Part shown: one piece after another, positions 47,255 through 58,629 of the stretch | Position numbering within the stretch: position 1 is the stretch's first letter | How the letters are laid out: the number at the start of each line of letters is the position of its first letter | Source: Earliella scabrosa | Taxonomy: Eukaryota > Basidiomycota > Agaricomycetes > Polyporales > Polyporaceae | NCBI GenBank assembly: GCA_022605405.1 | Contig: JABYQQ010000001.1 | Coordinates: forward strand, 4,774,001-4,838,000 | Reading direction: 5' to 3' | Length of the DNA stretch: 64,000 nucleotides | Notes under the pieces: generated by a model | What the model was told of the DNA's origin: nothing | Database searches by the model: none | Seen by the model: only the letters and a program-made list of their open reading frames with translations | Translations under genes and position numbers: made by a program

Positions 47255-49735
47255 TCTGCGCTTCTGGTGTTTGTGTTGTGCTCGTGTTGTGCCCCTCTGG
47301 TGTTCTCGCTCCCGTATCTGGTACCTACCTGGTCGTGTTCTCGTCGCGACCCGTGCCTTCTACCCGGTATTGACGACCGTAACGTGCATGTAGTAGATCT
47401 ACTTATTATGTATGGTGTTCACTGGCATTATGGTCAATATATTCCATGCTGCCTATCCTCTCGTGTGATTTGTGTGCGATTTGAATGCCCCGAGGCTTCG
47501 ATACCGCGACAGTGGCGCCAACCCATTGCTCGAGAGTCGACGAGCGTCCCGACGCGGACGACCCTTGGCAAGGGCATATTCGAAAACGAGCGATGAAATC
47601 GCGCACGAGAGCCCCCCGCGCGCGCAGCGATTGCAATCGACTCGCGGGCCGATTGCGCGATTATACTCGAGTGGAAAAAGATAACACTCGAATGCGCGCG
47701 CTCGCCCCCAATTGGGAGCGATTGCGTCGCTCGCCGGCGCTCGGAGCCGAGTATGAGCCGTTCGGGCTTTTGCTGATGTCTGCCTGGGATGACGATGACG
47801 CTGAATTCACCATGCCACCGCAATCAGTCGTGGGCGATCCGTCTGCATCGATCGTAGTATCCGAGTCTGCCCTCCCGTTAGGTGCACAATCCGGATTCCG
47901 GCTCGGTCATGACTGGACAAGATACCCTAGGTCTCTTGGGCTCTGGTCAATATCTGGACCTCGAGGTCAAGGACTCCTTCATGCATATTCGTCGTTTGAT
48001 CCGTGCATTGGCGTTAGGAGGAGTCAACCTATCCGGGTCCGCCGCTCGGTTCCATGTTACCCACTGGGATGTGGAGAACTTGGATGAGCACTATGACACT
48101 CCGGAGGTTCGCGCAACCAACATTGAGGCGTATTCATCAGGAAACCGGGGTGCCTTATGGCAGGTAGCGGCCATTATTTATCTACCATGGCCATTATTGT
48201 CGGGCTCGGTCAGGGTATAACCAGGTCCGGCGAGAGTCAGTATTGCAATGCCATGCATGGTCATTATATGTGCTAACTTTGGCGGCTTATGACAGTAACT
48301 TACGCTACAAATGGGCAGCAATGGTCGGGTTACATCTCATGTTAGGTCATGAATGAGCGTTAGCGGTCATTGCGCTCGTGAATATGGTCGTGACCGCTTG
48401 GTCGATGGTCATACATGACCACCACTGTCAGGTCCCGACAGTTGCAGCGGGTCAATGCCCCAGATTGCTTTGCTATTCTGGTATTACTGTTGGTATTCAC
48501 GCAAAAAGATGACAAAATAACAATTATATTCGGCTATCTACACGTTATACAATCAAGTCTAACCACTACTAACACTTGAGAAGGGCCGGTGCACAAGTAA
48601 ATACACCTACTGATGACGACGCCACGTGGCACGGAGCTCGAGAACTGAGCAAAGCCCCAAAGTGTAACCACCGCGATTGCAAGCGGTTGAGTGAGATAGG
48701 AGGGGTAAGTATGGAGAGAGGAGTCGCCCGTAACGTACCAGTGTTCGAGGCGGAAACATCAAAGCGCGACGTACCGGTGTTCGTGTGATGAGAAGTGTCT
48801 TATAGTTATGAGACGAGACTTACGGTGTGACTTACCTGCCCCGGGCCCGAAGCTGGGTATGCAGCTGCTCACGATGTTTAAATTCAACCTCAGGATGACG
48901 TACCTGACCGTGGTCCGTGCCGAATGCATACGAGGTCGAGTCCTAATGAGAGTGGACTGGCACGTACCTAAAATATTCAGTGCACGGCGACAGGCGCGCC
49001 AATAGCAGACTCGGACTCGGTCAGCATAGCGGAGTACTAGCGGTGACGAGCAAGGAAGAGAGAAGACAAGGCCGCCGAAGCAGAGAGGTCCAAGGGAAGA
49101 CGACGAGGCAAAGAGGAGAGAAGAGGGAGACGACTTCACTCGTCCGAGGCCCATGGAGGCCTCTTATGGGGCGCGGTGGAGCTCCGCCTGTCCGTGACGT
49201 AGCCTATATCCCTCAGTCGACGTCATATTGAGCGCAGGACCGCGACTCCAGTCTCACGGTTGGAGTCGGACCAAGTTTGGCTGCACCGGCGCTTGGGACT
49301 TCATCCAGCTGCGTCCACTGCTGGCAAGTCGAAAGTCTCGGACCGACTGGCTTGTGGTACTGAGGCTGTAGTAAGTCAGCCCGACGTCCGATTATCTAAA
49401 TGCAATGTAACAGTACTACTGTAGTAGTGGTACGTACTTGAAGGTGTTGTGCAACCTCCATCAGTCCAAATCGAGAGTACTATTACTGGGCATACCCGCC
49501 GTGCGAAATCACATTGGCAATATTCGTCATTTTGGATTACATACTGTATTAACAAGTCAGTTCTGACGGAGTTTTACAACAGGATGTCATAAATAGTCAT
49601 CCCTGAGTATTCCCGACCATTATCTGTCCGAGCTGATGGGTTATGACCATTACCCGACAGCCCGACACATACTGACCATAACTGACCATACCGTGACGGC
49701 ATCTGCCGTTCACGATCATAAAGTGCCCGTTTGCC
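47255..49735. other. Accessory stretch with coding-like frames but no recognised gene
   Basis: A plus-strand frame at 47485-48087 and another at 47882-48220 (with GSGQYLDLEVKDSFMHIRRL then THWDVENLDEHYDTPEV) look protein-like but match nothing I know. From 48165 rightward the DNA is rich in ATGGTCA/TGACCAT words. The left end (GTCGGGCTCGGTCAGGGTAT) resembles the complement of the right end near 49650 (GTCGGGCTGTCGGGTAATGG), suggesting another degraded inverted-repeat element. No target duplication was found. Confidence 0.35.
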
Positions 49736-49741
49736 TGATGT

Positions 49742-50572
49742 TTGCCCTCTCTGCGCTCAATCAACAAGGTATCCATCACCTTGAACTATCCCGAAGTGCC
49801 AGACGGCGAGGTCAATATGAGCTGTTGCGATCCAAAGGCAGGAACGATGGAGAACCTGTTTACTTACCAGTGCATCTTTCGGGCTCCGATTCTGCCACTT
49901 GAATACATGCGATACTCCTGCAACTTCAACGTATTCCGACTCATCTATCCCTGCACGACGCCAAACCTGCAAGAGCTCCAACTGACAGCTGATATCTGTT
50001 CCGTACATGACACATTCATCGAAGAACTTTTGTCCTGCACACCTCACCTCCGACGCCTGAAGATCGTTGATCCAGCGCAGTATCCTTGGAATCAAGAGAG
50101 GTTGCACCGATCATTGCATGCGTGGATGCATCCATTCACACCTGACTGCAAGAGTGGCGAATATCCCGCTCCCGAGCTGGAGGAGATCGAGCTGGAAAAT
50201 CTGCCAATTTTGCCAGGGTCGGACTTAGAAGAATGGGTTGGGACGATAATCCTCGACTACGTGCTTTGGAAACAGAAAGTCCACCACCCGGCGGTCCGGC
50301 GATTTTGCATCAAGCTTCGTCCTATAGCGCCCGAGAACGCAATTCGGACTTCAAGCACATCCTCCGGATTTCACGGTGTTCCACAGTGGTCGTCTAAACT
50401 CCAGGAACTCGTACCCGAGGCACATTTAGACTGTGGGTGGTTTGACATTGCAGAGATTCTAAATAGGCCTGCGCCTGACAGCGCATGGGAGGAGGAGGAG
50501 GAGCACCAATTTCGGTGGGAAAACAGCGCGCGCGATGTAACTCGGACAGACTGTACACGTACGAGTACATAA
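49742..50572 (+). pseudogene. C-terminal half of the disrupted LRR-like paralog
   Basis: The frame reads LPSLRSINKVSITLNYPEVP, FNVFRLIYPCTTPNLQELQL, LSCTPHLRRLKIVDPAQYPW, PAPELEEIELENLPILPG, HHPAVRRFCIKLRP. These correspond in order to FLRNVTEIYLEI, FKIVYPTRTPCLTHLTL, LRELQTLEIQF, RIQKLTFTNVP and HPLQRLQIKLWG of the intact gene. A stop in the same frame at 49736-49738 marks the left limit of homology, and no natural start codon lies nearby, so this half has lost its 5' part. The C-terminus is Glu-rich. Confidence 0.7.
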
Positions 50573-50830
50573 GTAGTGAAGTACTTAGTGAAGTACTATT
50601 AACGACCACTGTGGAACATGCCCGGTTGCCGTCACACTGAACTACATAGCCTCCCGTGGGCCCTGAGCAGACGGATTGGGCGGACCTTCTGACGCGAGGG
50701 GTAGACGGTCCTAAATGCAACTTTGGAAGCAGTAGGGCGCTATGGGTTTGAGGCATAATCTCCTGCGGTGGTACACTCACGAGCTGTATCAGAGCAACTG
50801 TACCGTGCTATACAATAAATTCAAGCCATT

Positions 50831-50936
50831 CTTCTGAGCAACAACAATAGCAACATCGTACAATAAAGTATAGTATGTACGCACAAAAACGTACGTATCT
50901 AACGCGAACAGAAAACATTAGCATTACCAAACAGTA
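50831..50936 (+). repeat. Direct repeat, copy B (3' flank of disrupted paralog)
   Basis: The counterpart of the repeat at 43605, one base shorter and otherwise identical. It lies about 260 bp after the stop of the C-terminal paralog half. Confidence 0.95.
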
Positions 50937-51300
50937 AGTAGTACCGAGCGTCCGAGTGCGAGACTGGCTCCAATATATAGATATATAGCAGCACGCACGC
51001 GTGCCGCGCAGTACGCATACGCAGGGAGGGGAGGCGGGGGAACGAAAGAGAGAGAGCATGTCCGTCGAGGGCATGCGGCGGCGGCGCGCCGCGCGCCGCT
51101 ATTACGTTAGGGTTCAGCGTTGCGCGTGGGTGGTCATAGTCGTTAGGCATTAGGGAGTATATGAGAGGAGCGAGAGGAAGGAAGAGAGAATGAGGTGGCG
51201 AATAGTGCTCGCCCGGAGCAGGCCATAGTGTATGGGGGTGCAAGAGCTCTATATATGCGGGCTTGAGAGCGTCCCGGTGCGAACTTCGTAGCGAGCGGAC

Positions 51301-52259
51301 CTAGTTCGGCTGCCGGCCCCACTCGAACACGGTGTTGTCGACCGGACTGGGATAGTCGACCTGCATCTCGTTTTCCACGCCCTTGGATGGCACGCCCGCA
51401 CGGAGCGCAGCGGCCGCGAACGCGTCCTCGTCTTCGATGAGGCACATCGGGGAGACGCCTGCGACGGTGAACGGGGACGAGGTGATGTCATAGTTGTGCG
51501 TCGTCTGCGCGCGGCGCATGAGCGGCGGGCGAGGGGTCATGGGCGTCCGCGGGCTTTGCGCCATGGTGGCGAACGGCGAGGTGGGCGAGGTCGAAAGCGC
51601 GGGGACCGGTGGAACGGCCGGGAGAGGTGCACTCGGCGGTGGGAGTGCGGGTATGGACGGGACGGACCGACGCAAGGCGCGGCGCGGTCTAAGTAATAGG
51701 GGTCGGTGCAGGAAACGGCAAGGTGATGAGAACGTGGCGGGTTTAGGTAAAATGTGTAGATGGATGCTTACCGCAGTGCGGTACCGAGACTGCCGCTGCG
51801 AAGACGTCCGATTATGCCCGTGGGCTTGGCCGTGGGCGGCGGAGAGTCGAGTGCTGCGCCGTAGGTTGAAGTTCCGGACGCAGTAGACAGGATGCTGGCG
51901 TCGCTCCCCGAACGCGCCCGCAAACGTTGCACGGATGCAGCGGCTTGACGAATTGGCGCAGAGGTCTTTATGGTGGTAAGAGGAGAAGCGGCACCTGCGA
52001 GAGAGGACCGCCGCCTGCGGAGACGGGGACGAGAGTCATCGGATGTGACGACCGAGATGGACGGAAGCACTTGAGACTCGTCCGCGATGCTCTCTCCGGG
52101 TGTTGCAGGCGCTGTGGGTGTGGTGTCGTCGAGAGCGAGGTTCGCAAGTGCAGCCCGAGGAGTTGTCGGAGTCGAGGGACGGGGAGTCTGAGAACGTTGT
52201 GACTGGGCATGCGGCGCAAGCAAGCCGGACGAGAAGAAGGAGGAATAGAAAGTGGCCAT
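51301..52259 (-). CDS. Ser/Pro/Thr-rich protein of unknown function
   Basis: Two exons (52259-51772 and 51688-51301) encode 291 residues. It starts MATFYSSFFSSGLLAPHAQS, contains an Arg patch RPRLRRRRSSLAG and repeated Ser/Thr-Pro sites (RSQTPRPSTPTTP, MAQSPRTPMTPRPPLMRR), and ends with the more ordered ITSSPFTVAGVSPMCLIEDE and VDNTVFEWGRQPN. The intron joins TALR to PRRALRRSVPSIP in frame. The composition suggests an intrinsically disordered protein phosphorylated by proline-directed kinases. I do not recognise a domain. Confidence 0.65.
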
Positions 52260-53276
52260 TATGGGGAAGTGCGTGGGTTTGTCGTGGTCCTCGGGGGGCT
52301 ATATGCGTGTCGTTATGGTGGAGCGTGATAGCAGGTGGAGCAGGAGAGTCAGTGGGCGGGTGGATCACAGAGTTGGAGATCGCGACGGGTGGGGTCGGTC
52401 CTTTCTATGTTTTGGAGGCGGGGAAGCTGTGTGCAGCGCTGAGGAGAAGGAGAGGAAGAGACGATGGGCAGGGCGGGGCCTGGACCAGGCTGGCTTTTGA
52501 GGGAAGACAAGTGGCGGTATCGAGCAACGGTCAGGCTGAAAAGCGGCCGGAATCCAACGGCCACATGGCACTGGCGCCCGTTGCCAAACAACGCGTACAC
52601 AAGCTACCGGCGTCGCCGTCTCCGCGCTCCTTGTCGATCGCCATCGCACGTCCCTTGTCCCTCGGCTCCCCGCTGCGCTCTCCCGCTGCCCTTTGTGTGC
52701 CTGCTTTGTAGGGAAGCTTCGGTTTCCCTGCTGCTATGTCTTGACAACGCCTTGTAATGGTCTCATGCACCGTCCCCGTCTCAGAATCCGACCGAGAAGG
52801 ATCGAATCAGCTTCGAATTGGGCGGTGTCGAGCTCGACGTATCTATCTCCCTGCCTTTGGGCATAGTCCGAAGCATGCATGTATCACGCATCGTGCAGCG
52901 CAATGCGCACAGTGCGAACTCGTCGTACCCCGCAAATCCGGTCACCGCATCCAGGTCAATCTCCAGAGTGTCCGGACATAACACCGCCGTCGGGCCTGCT
53001 TGCACGCTCTTCTCCCGCCCCTGCATTGATGAACCATGCGCAGTTTAGGATGGCGCCAGGCGTAAGCAAACAAGGTTTGACAGCTGTGGCGAGGGTCGAA
53101 TATGGTGACCCAAACGCCCGATGCGGAGAGCCTGGCAGGTATGATGTCAGTCTGCAACGTCAGTCTCCCTCCATCGGGGCTGCTCGTATATATAGTTCTG
53201 GAGACGACGCAGACGCGTCACCGTTCCACCTTGACAATCCCCCACTTCACTGCTGCTAAATCCCTGCTCACCCACA
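52260..53276. promoter_or_regulatory. Divergent intergenic region with BLI-3 promoter
   Basis: About 1 kb between divergent starts. A TATATATAG box at about 53191 lies some 85 bp before the BLI-3-type start, and the leader is CT-rich. The open frames inside show no family character. Confidence 0.4.
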
Positions 53277-54072
53277 ATGTCGTACAACAAGGACCTCGAC
53301 CCGTACACCGCAAAGGCCGAGAACAACAACCTCACCCCGCAGGAGAAGATCGACGGCCTCCATGCCATCGTCAAGAGTGTGAAGACCGGTATGCTCACCA
53401 CGCGCGCTGCCAATGGCGAACTCCACTCTCGCGCGATGGCGCCCGCGGGTCGTACGTCGCGCATTCATAACACACATAAGTACGTCCTGCTGATCGCACT
53501 CACCGACGGTAGCCGTGTCCCCCACCCAAGTGACACTAGTATTCATCGCGAACCGGGCCTCACACAAGTTTGACGAGATCGAGAACGACGGGCACGTCAA
53601 CGTCTCCTTCTTCGACGAGTCCAGTACCAATTGGGCGTCCTACTCCGGAATCGCGAAGATCTCTCAGGACAAAGAGAAGATTGCGAAGCACTGGAATACT
53701 ACGTACGTTTCCATTCACCACCCACTCGTGCCCCGACGGTCAGCTCACTTGCGCATGATCCTTCGTAGGATTTCCGCATGGTTCGGTGACCTCGGCGATG
53801 GCGTTCATAAGGGCGACCAGAACGACCCCCGCGTGGCGATTATCGAGGTAGTCCCCAACGAGATTCGATACTGGATGGCTACCCGCGGAGCCATCGGGCA
53901 GACCGTGGACGTCGCTGTCAGCGCGATTACGGGCAAGACCGCCGCACCTGGCGAGCTGAGGACGATCACGAAGGATGAGGTGAGCTACATACCTCGTCGT
54001 CGAAGGGGAACGCGCCTGCTAAGTGGCTATATGCGCCAGATTGCCCTCGTGCAGGGCTTGACGTCGAAGTAG
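53277..54072 (+). CDS. BLI-3-like FMN-binding protein (pyridoxamine 5'-phosphate oxidase-like, GSP26 type)
   Basis: Small flavin-binding split-barrel protein of about 200 residues. The N-terminus reads MSYNKDLDPYTAKAENNNLT, then PQEKIDGLHAIVKSVKTGML, TTRAANGELHSRAMAPAG, PVSPTQVTLVFIANRASHKF, DEIENDGHVNVSFFDESSTN, ASYSGIAKISQDKEKI, and after an intron ISAWFGDLGDGVHKGDQND, PRVAIIEVVPNEIRYW. This matches the general stress protein 26/BLI-3 family, induced by blue light in Neurospora. Three introns; the last exon encodes only IALVQGLTSK. Role: probably redox or stress related; the substrate is unknown. Confidence 0.9.
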
Positions 54073-55659
54073 ATCCCGTGCGAGAATCGTGCGACAACAA
54101 TAACGCTATGTGTCGAGTTGTACGATAGCTATCGCCAATGCATCATCATCGATCTGGCGAACGACGGGCGTCCGACTCCGTCTGCATTCCAGTTCGAGCA
54201 GGCGAAGCCAAGAAAGACGGGGAAGCATCCCTGTGACGTTATATTCTGCACCGTGCCACGGCGTCACCGTCAGGGTTATCAGTGACTAGGACCCATGTAA
54301 ATCGGCGTCTCCTTGATTTTCACAACGGCGACGGGCGGGCAGTCGACCTCATCAGCATCTGCGGACGTTATATTGACGACTTGCAGGCTATTCTCGCCGC
54401 TGGAAAATGCAAGTCCGTCGTCCCAGCTGGTCTGGCTTTGCGAGTCCGTCAACGTCGCCGCATAGTACTTGCACTGCTCCTCTTATAGGTGAGTCGCAGA
54501 CTCCATAATTTGCATTTACTCACTGACAGGCGGGGTAAGGCGGCATGTGGCCGCCAAGTGGACGTACGTCCACTTGCCTCAGGATCGTCCAGAGAAGCAC
54601 GGCGTGCAATGGCACATCAAAGAAGTGATGAGTACGTACCACATACGCCCAGCACGTACGGAATGCGCAGAGTCGCCGTATCGTCGCCGCGAGAGAAGGA
54701 TCGCGATAGTGACCGTTGGAATGCTTTTGCCATCCAGAGGCTGGTCGGCAACCACTTCAGGGTTATCGTCGCACACGCAGACCGACGTTGGCCCCGCCGG
54801 TGTCGGCGATTAGGGCCTCCACGTGGAGAAGACTTGGGGAGGTGCTAGTGATGACAGACTCGCCGCTTTGTCACCGCTCGTCGATCGATCTTGTGGTTCA
54901 AGGAACGGCTGGTCGTGTATGGAAGTATGTTTGAGCCAGCGCTAGCGTCACTGCCGCCGGCGGGCTGTTGGAGGCGATCGATTGGCCAATGGCGATGGCT
55001 TGAATGAGGTGAGCATTAGTCTATGGAGAGGACGTACCTACCTTAGTCAGTCATGATGGACCTCCCGCCTGCGCAGAGCGCATGCTCGAAACTACCTCGG
55101 CTATATCGATGAGGCCGTGAGGAAAAGCAGCCAAAATCGCCCCGGCTGGTACATTGGGCGCCGGGTGACAGGCGCTCCGCGCCGCAATTGTGTCAGTAGG
55201 TTAGCTTGCCGGCGTTGTCGATTGCAGAAAACGTATCCGTACGCGGCTAGGCGGCCGGTAATATGCAATCCATCCGGGGTGCGTGGCCTTCGCGGCCCAT
55301 TGGAGGGCAGCACGAGCATCCAGAGGCCGAGAGGGGCTGACATAGCAGTGGGGCTGTCTGTGCAGAGCCATTTCTGATATGTCAATGTTGCTGAGTGACG
55401 TCCCCCATCCGCTGCCTCCTCGCGATGTTGTCCGCGTGTCTCGCGGTGCTGGCGCGTCTGCATATTGTGTACGGTTATGGAGACGCAGACAAAGAGGGTT
55501 GAACTGATCGGTATAAAGACCCCCCTCTTCGCCGCTCCGTCAATCTGCACATCCAGCCCGCACGCACACCTCTTTCTCCTCCTCTTCCACACCTCCACTC
55601 ACAAGAACCTTTCCACACTCTCCGACACACACAACTAGAATTACCTAGTCTCCGAAACA
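54073..55659. other. Intergenic region with coding-like minus-strand fragments, and OYE promoter
   Basis: A minus-strand frame ending at a stop at 54279 reads EEQCKYYAATLTDSQSQTSW then DDGLAFSSGENSLQVVNITS with VDCPPVAVVKIKETP, preceded by an acceptor-like AAGAG. Farther upstream are VCVCDDNPEVVADQPLDGKS and, near 54950, AIAIGQSIASNSPPAAVTLA, the last resembling the C-terminal part of enoyl-CoA hydratases. I cannot join them. They may be a decayed gene. The right end has the CT-rich leader of the plus-strand OYE gene, with a TATAAAGA box at about 55511. Confidence 0.3.
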
Positions 55660-57114
55660 ATGTCGTCCACCCCCGCGCTCTTCACCCCGATCCAGGTCGG
55701 GGACATCAAGCTCGCGCACCGCGTCGCGCTCGCGCCGCTCACCCGTCTCCGCGCGGACGCGAACCACGTCCCGACGGACCTCACCGTCGAGCACTACAGG
55801 CAGCGCTCCTCCGTCCCCGGCACGCTCCTCGTCACCGAGGCGACGATCATCGCGCCCGAGGCGGGCGGGATGCCCCATGCGCCCGGCATTTGGAGCGACG
55901 AGCAGATCGCGGCGTGGAAGAAGGCGAGTCCTCGAGGAATTTGCGTCGAACTTGAATATCGGAGCTGACGGCGCGCGGTGTGGTGAACAGGTGGTGGAGG
56001 CGGTGCACAAGAATGGGGGCTACATTTACCTGCAGCTCTGGGCGATGGGCCGCGCGGCGCGCAACGCGGTGCTGCAGAAGGAGAACCCAGCGTTCACGGT
56101 CGTCGGCCCATCCGCGATCGCGCTGAGCAATCACCCGGAGGACGTCCCGCGCGAGCTGACCAAGGACGGTGAGTGCACAAACATCCCACCTAGCGGATTA
56201 TCAGGTAGCACAGGCACTCACTGGGCATTGGGGACAGAGATTAAGCAGTACGCAAAGTGGTTCGGGCAGGCGGCGTCGAACGCGGTGCACAAGGCCGGGT
56301 TCGACGGGGTCGAGATCCACGGCGCGAACGGGTACCTCGTCGACTCGTTCATCCAGGACGTGTCGAACAAGCGGACGGACGAGTACGGGGGCTCGATCGA
56401 GAACCGCGCGCGGTTCGCGCTCGAGATGGTCGACGCGATCGTGGCCGAAGTCGGCGAGAGCAAGTCGGCGATCCGGCTGAGCCCGTGGAACGAGTACCAA
56501 GGTCTGTGGCGATATGTCCTTGTGCTTGAAGACGAGGAGGGAGGTGGCTGATGCGTGGACTGGATGTCGCAGATATGCGCATGGAGGACCCGATCCCGAC
56601 GTTCACCTACGTCGTCCAGCAGCTCAAGGACAGGTATCCTAACCTTGCGTACGTCCACGCTGTCGGTCCCGGCGCGCCCCTGAACAGAGGTCCCGAAGAC
56701 GAGTCGGTGAGCATGATCTCTCGGAGGCTTGATGACGACCGGTGCAGGTATTGATGCGTTCACCCAGACGGCGAACTTCATCCACAAGGTCTGGGCCCCG
56801 CGGACCCTCCTCACGAACGGTGGCTACACGCGCGAGACTGGGCTGAAGACAGCGGAGGAGACTCCGAACTGCGTGATCGCGTACGGGATGCCCTTCTTGG
56901 CAAACGTGAGTCGTGGTTTTGCGCCAGTGAGATCTCGGCGAGAAGACTGACCACGGTGACCATGTAGCCCGATCTGCCGTTCCGCCTGCAGGAGGACATT
57001 CCTCTGAACCCCTCGGACCCCTCTACCTTCTATGCTGTGGGGAGCGCGGAGGGATACATCACGTACCCCTTCTCAGACGCGTTCCTCGCAAAGAACCCCC
57101 AGTTCAAGGCTTGA
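55660..57114 (+). CDS. Old Yellow Enzyme family NADPH:flavin oxidoreductase
   Basis: FMN-dependent ene-reductase with a TIM-barrel fold. The N-terminus reads [40 protein letters not shown] (the Thr that tunes the flavin), [20 protein letters not shown]. Later: [40 protein letters not shown] with the substrate-binding His-x-x-Asn and Tyr, [46 protein letters not shown], and C-terminal [20 protein letters not shown] with [14 protein letters not shown]. About five short introns; one joins NEYQ to [11 protein letters not shown]. Around 370 residues. The enzymes reduce activated C=C bonds, often in oxidative-stress or xenobiotic responses; the natural substrate is unknown. Confidence 0.93.
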
Positions 57115-57570
57115 GTTGTACTGCTGCAGTGCTGCCGGTGCGGGACTAGATAGGGCTGTCAGTCATGGGTAACAGCGGATATAACGACATTGTGTATAGA
57201 TAGGCAGTCTTGTGTAGAACCTGGAATTCTCATACCATCGGTTAACTTCGTCCCAGTCTGCTGGCGCGCTGTGCCCTGGAACGATGCCCGTTGGTGTATT
57301 CCAAATGTCGGTGTTTTCGATGAATTACAAGGGTCTGCATGGACGTAATCCCGGCGCGTTGCTCTGGATTTTGTGCGGCGCGCTGACGGAGCAAGATTGA
57401 TATCTGCCTCGTGGACGCCCTTTACTTATGTGACGAGGGCCCGGCTGCAACTAATCTGGGGTCACGGGAATTCAAGTTGGCATGTGGATGAGCCTCATCG
57501 GGTCTGAATGACTGCTAAATATTTCTCAGAAGGTCCCAATATGCCACGGTCACTGGACGCTACCTTCGAA

Positions 57571-57760
57571 GGTTCGAACTTGAACAGGGTGACTGCCAGA
57601 CTCGGCCAAGTGCAAGACGTCCGTGGCGCAACCAGCCTTGAGATGCCGTGAACAAGGGAGACAGACCCGTATGCAATACGCAAAATCGATGGACTGCCCG
57701 AATCGTGTTCGATGAGCAGAAGTCGAGGCTTGGCAGTGACATGGTTCAAGTTCGCGACTG
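57571..57760. repeat. Imperfect inverted repeat (foldback)
   Basis: The left arm (57571-57603, GGTTCGAACTTGAACAGGG) is complemented imperfectly by the right arm (57725-57760, TGGTTCAAGTTCGCGACTG), with a loop of about 120 bp. Because of the inversion, both strands encode similar short peptides (LAVTLFKFE on minus, LAVTWFKFA on plus), probably without meaning as proteins. Confidence 0.55.
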
Positions 57761-58325
57761 CCAGGACGCGCGTTGCTGAAGCGCTGTTGGATATCCTGCC
57801 AAATAGAGCCAAACGGCTTGGGCGTTTAGATTACCAGTTCCGGCATCGATGCTTACCCATTCTTCCTGCCGTCGTCCTCGGACCTCGAGCAACTGACCAA
57901 GTTTTGTCAACTGTTTCCAACGGCCAAACACAGCATCGTGTTCGCGTTTACGAGTTGTATGCCTTGCCTGACTGAAGCCGCGGACGCATACATCCAGATA
58001 TAACCAACGGCCCCCGCTCTCAGCGTTGCATCTCTTCTATGCGCTGGCAACGTCAGCATTGGCGTTCAGCGAGCACAGTCATCGAGCGTCCTCCGCATGC
58101 ATGGTACGCTGTGTGGTGCATCTCTCACCAGGGTATTGACAGCGCACTCACTTCGAGTTACTCAGCCATCATCCTGTTACCGTCGCCGCTCGTGCTTTCT
58201 CTCGTCCGAGCGGAGTTTGTGCAAGACGTGCTGCGCTACATAGATTCATACACCAGAACGGAACTCAGCATGCCCGCAGGGAGCCGGAAATCACAACGAG
58301 ACTGCTCTCAGGAGTAAGGTCAGCA

Positions 58326-58494
58326 CCCCTGCGCGCTGCCCTCCGGCCGCCATCCCACTGCAAGTTCCCCGAATGTCCGCATCTTGCCGTGTCTCCCAAC
58401 CCGGCCGCCGCTCGACGACCGCTCACAAAAGAGCAGCTGTATGACATTGCTCCTCTCTCCTTCAAGGCGGATCCGCGAGCTCAGGACGAGTTGG
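58326..58494 (+). other. Isolated coding-like segment
   Basis: Between an AGGTCAG acceptor-like site and a GTATGT donor-like site, one frame reads PLRAALRPPSHCKFPECPHL then AVSPNPAAARRPLTKEQLYD and IAPLSFKADPRAQDEL. The composition and flanking splice-like sites suggest an exon, but I found no partners or family. Confidence 0.25.
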
Positions 58495-58629
58495 TATGTC
58501 CTGCACTTCCTTCACTTAGCGCACTTGAATACCAACTGACCTAGACTCATACCGCCGTAGTTTGAGTGGACAAGATAATGATAATTTACGAGTTAGTCCA
58601 ACTTCTCCACAAGAGCATCGGTCTTCCAT

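Larger units (their letters stand above)
45131..49735. other. About 4.6 kb of inserted DNA splitting the LRR-like paralog
   Basis: The two paralog halves meet this block on either side. It contains, in order: a GC-rich inverted-repeat region with GCGATTGC motifs (45130-45260), a gene-like segment with promoter and exons (45780-47254), a nested hAT-type element (45972-46689), coding-like but unplaced frames around 47485-48220, and a 48165-49705 stretch whose ends carry TGACCAT-type repeats in opposite orientation. I could not find terminal repeats or a target duplication for the block as a whole. It may be several successive insertions rather than one. Confidence 0.5.

Noticed and set aside
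53277..57114. Metabolic cluster formed by the BLI-3-like gene and Old Yellow Enzyme
   Set aside because: Two redox proteins with no backbone synthase, transporter or regulator nearby do not make a biosynthetic cluster.
57495..57975. Two similar short proteins on opposite strands
   Set aside because: The similarity is explained by the inverted repeat; neither has a promoter or homolog I recognise.
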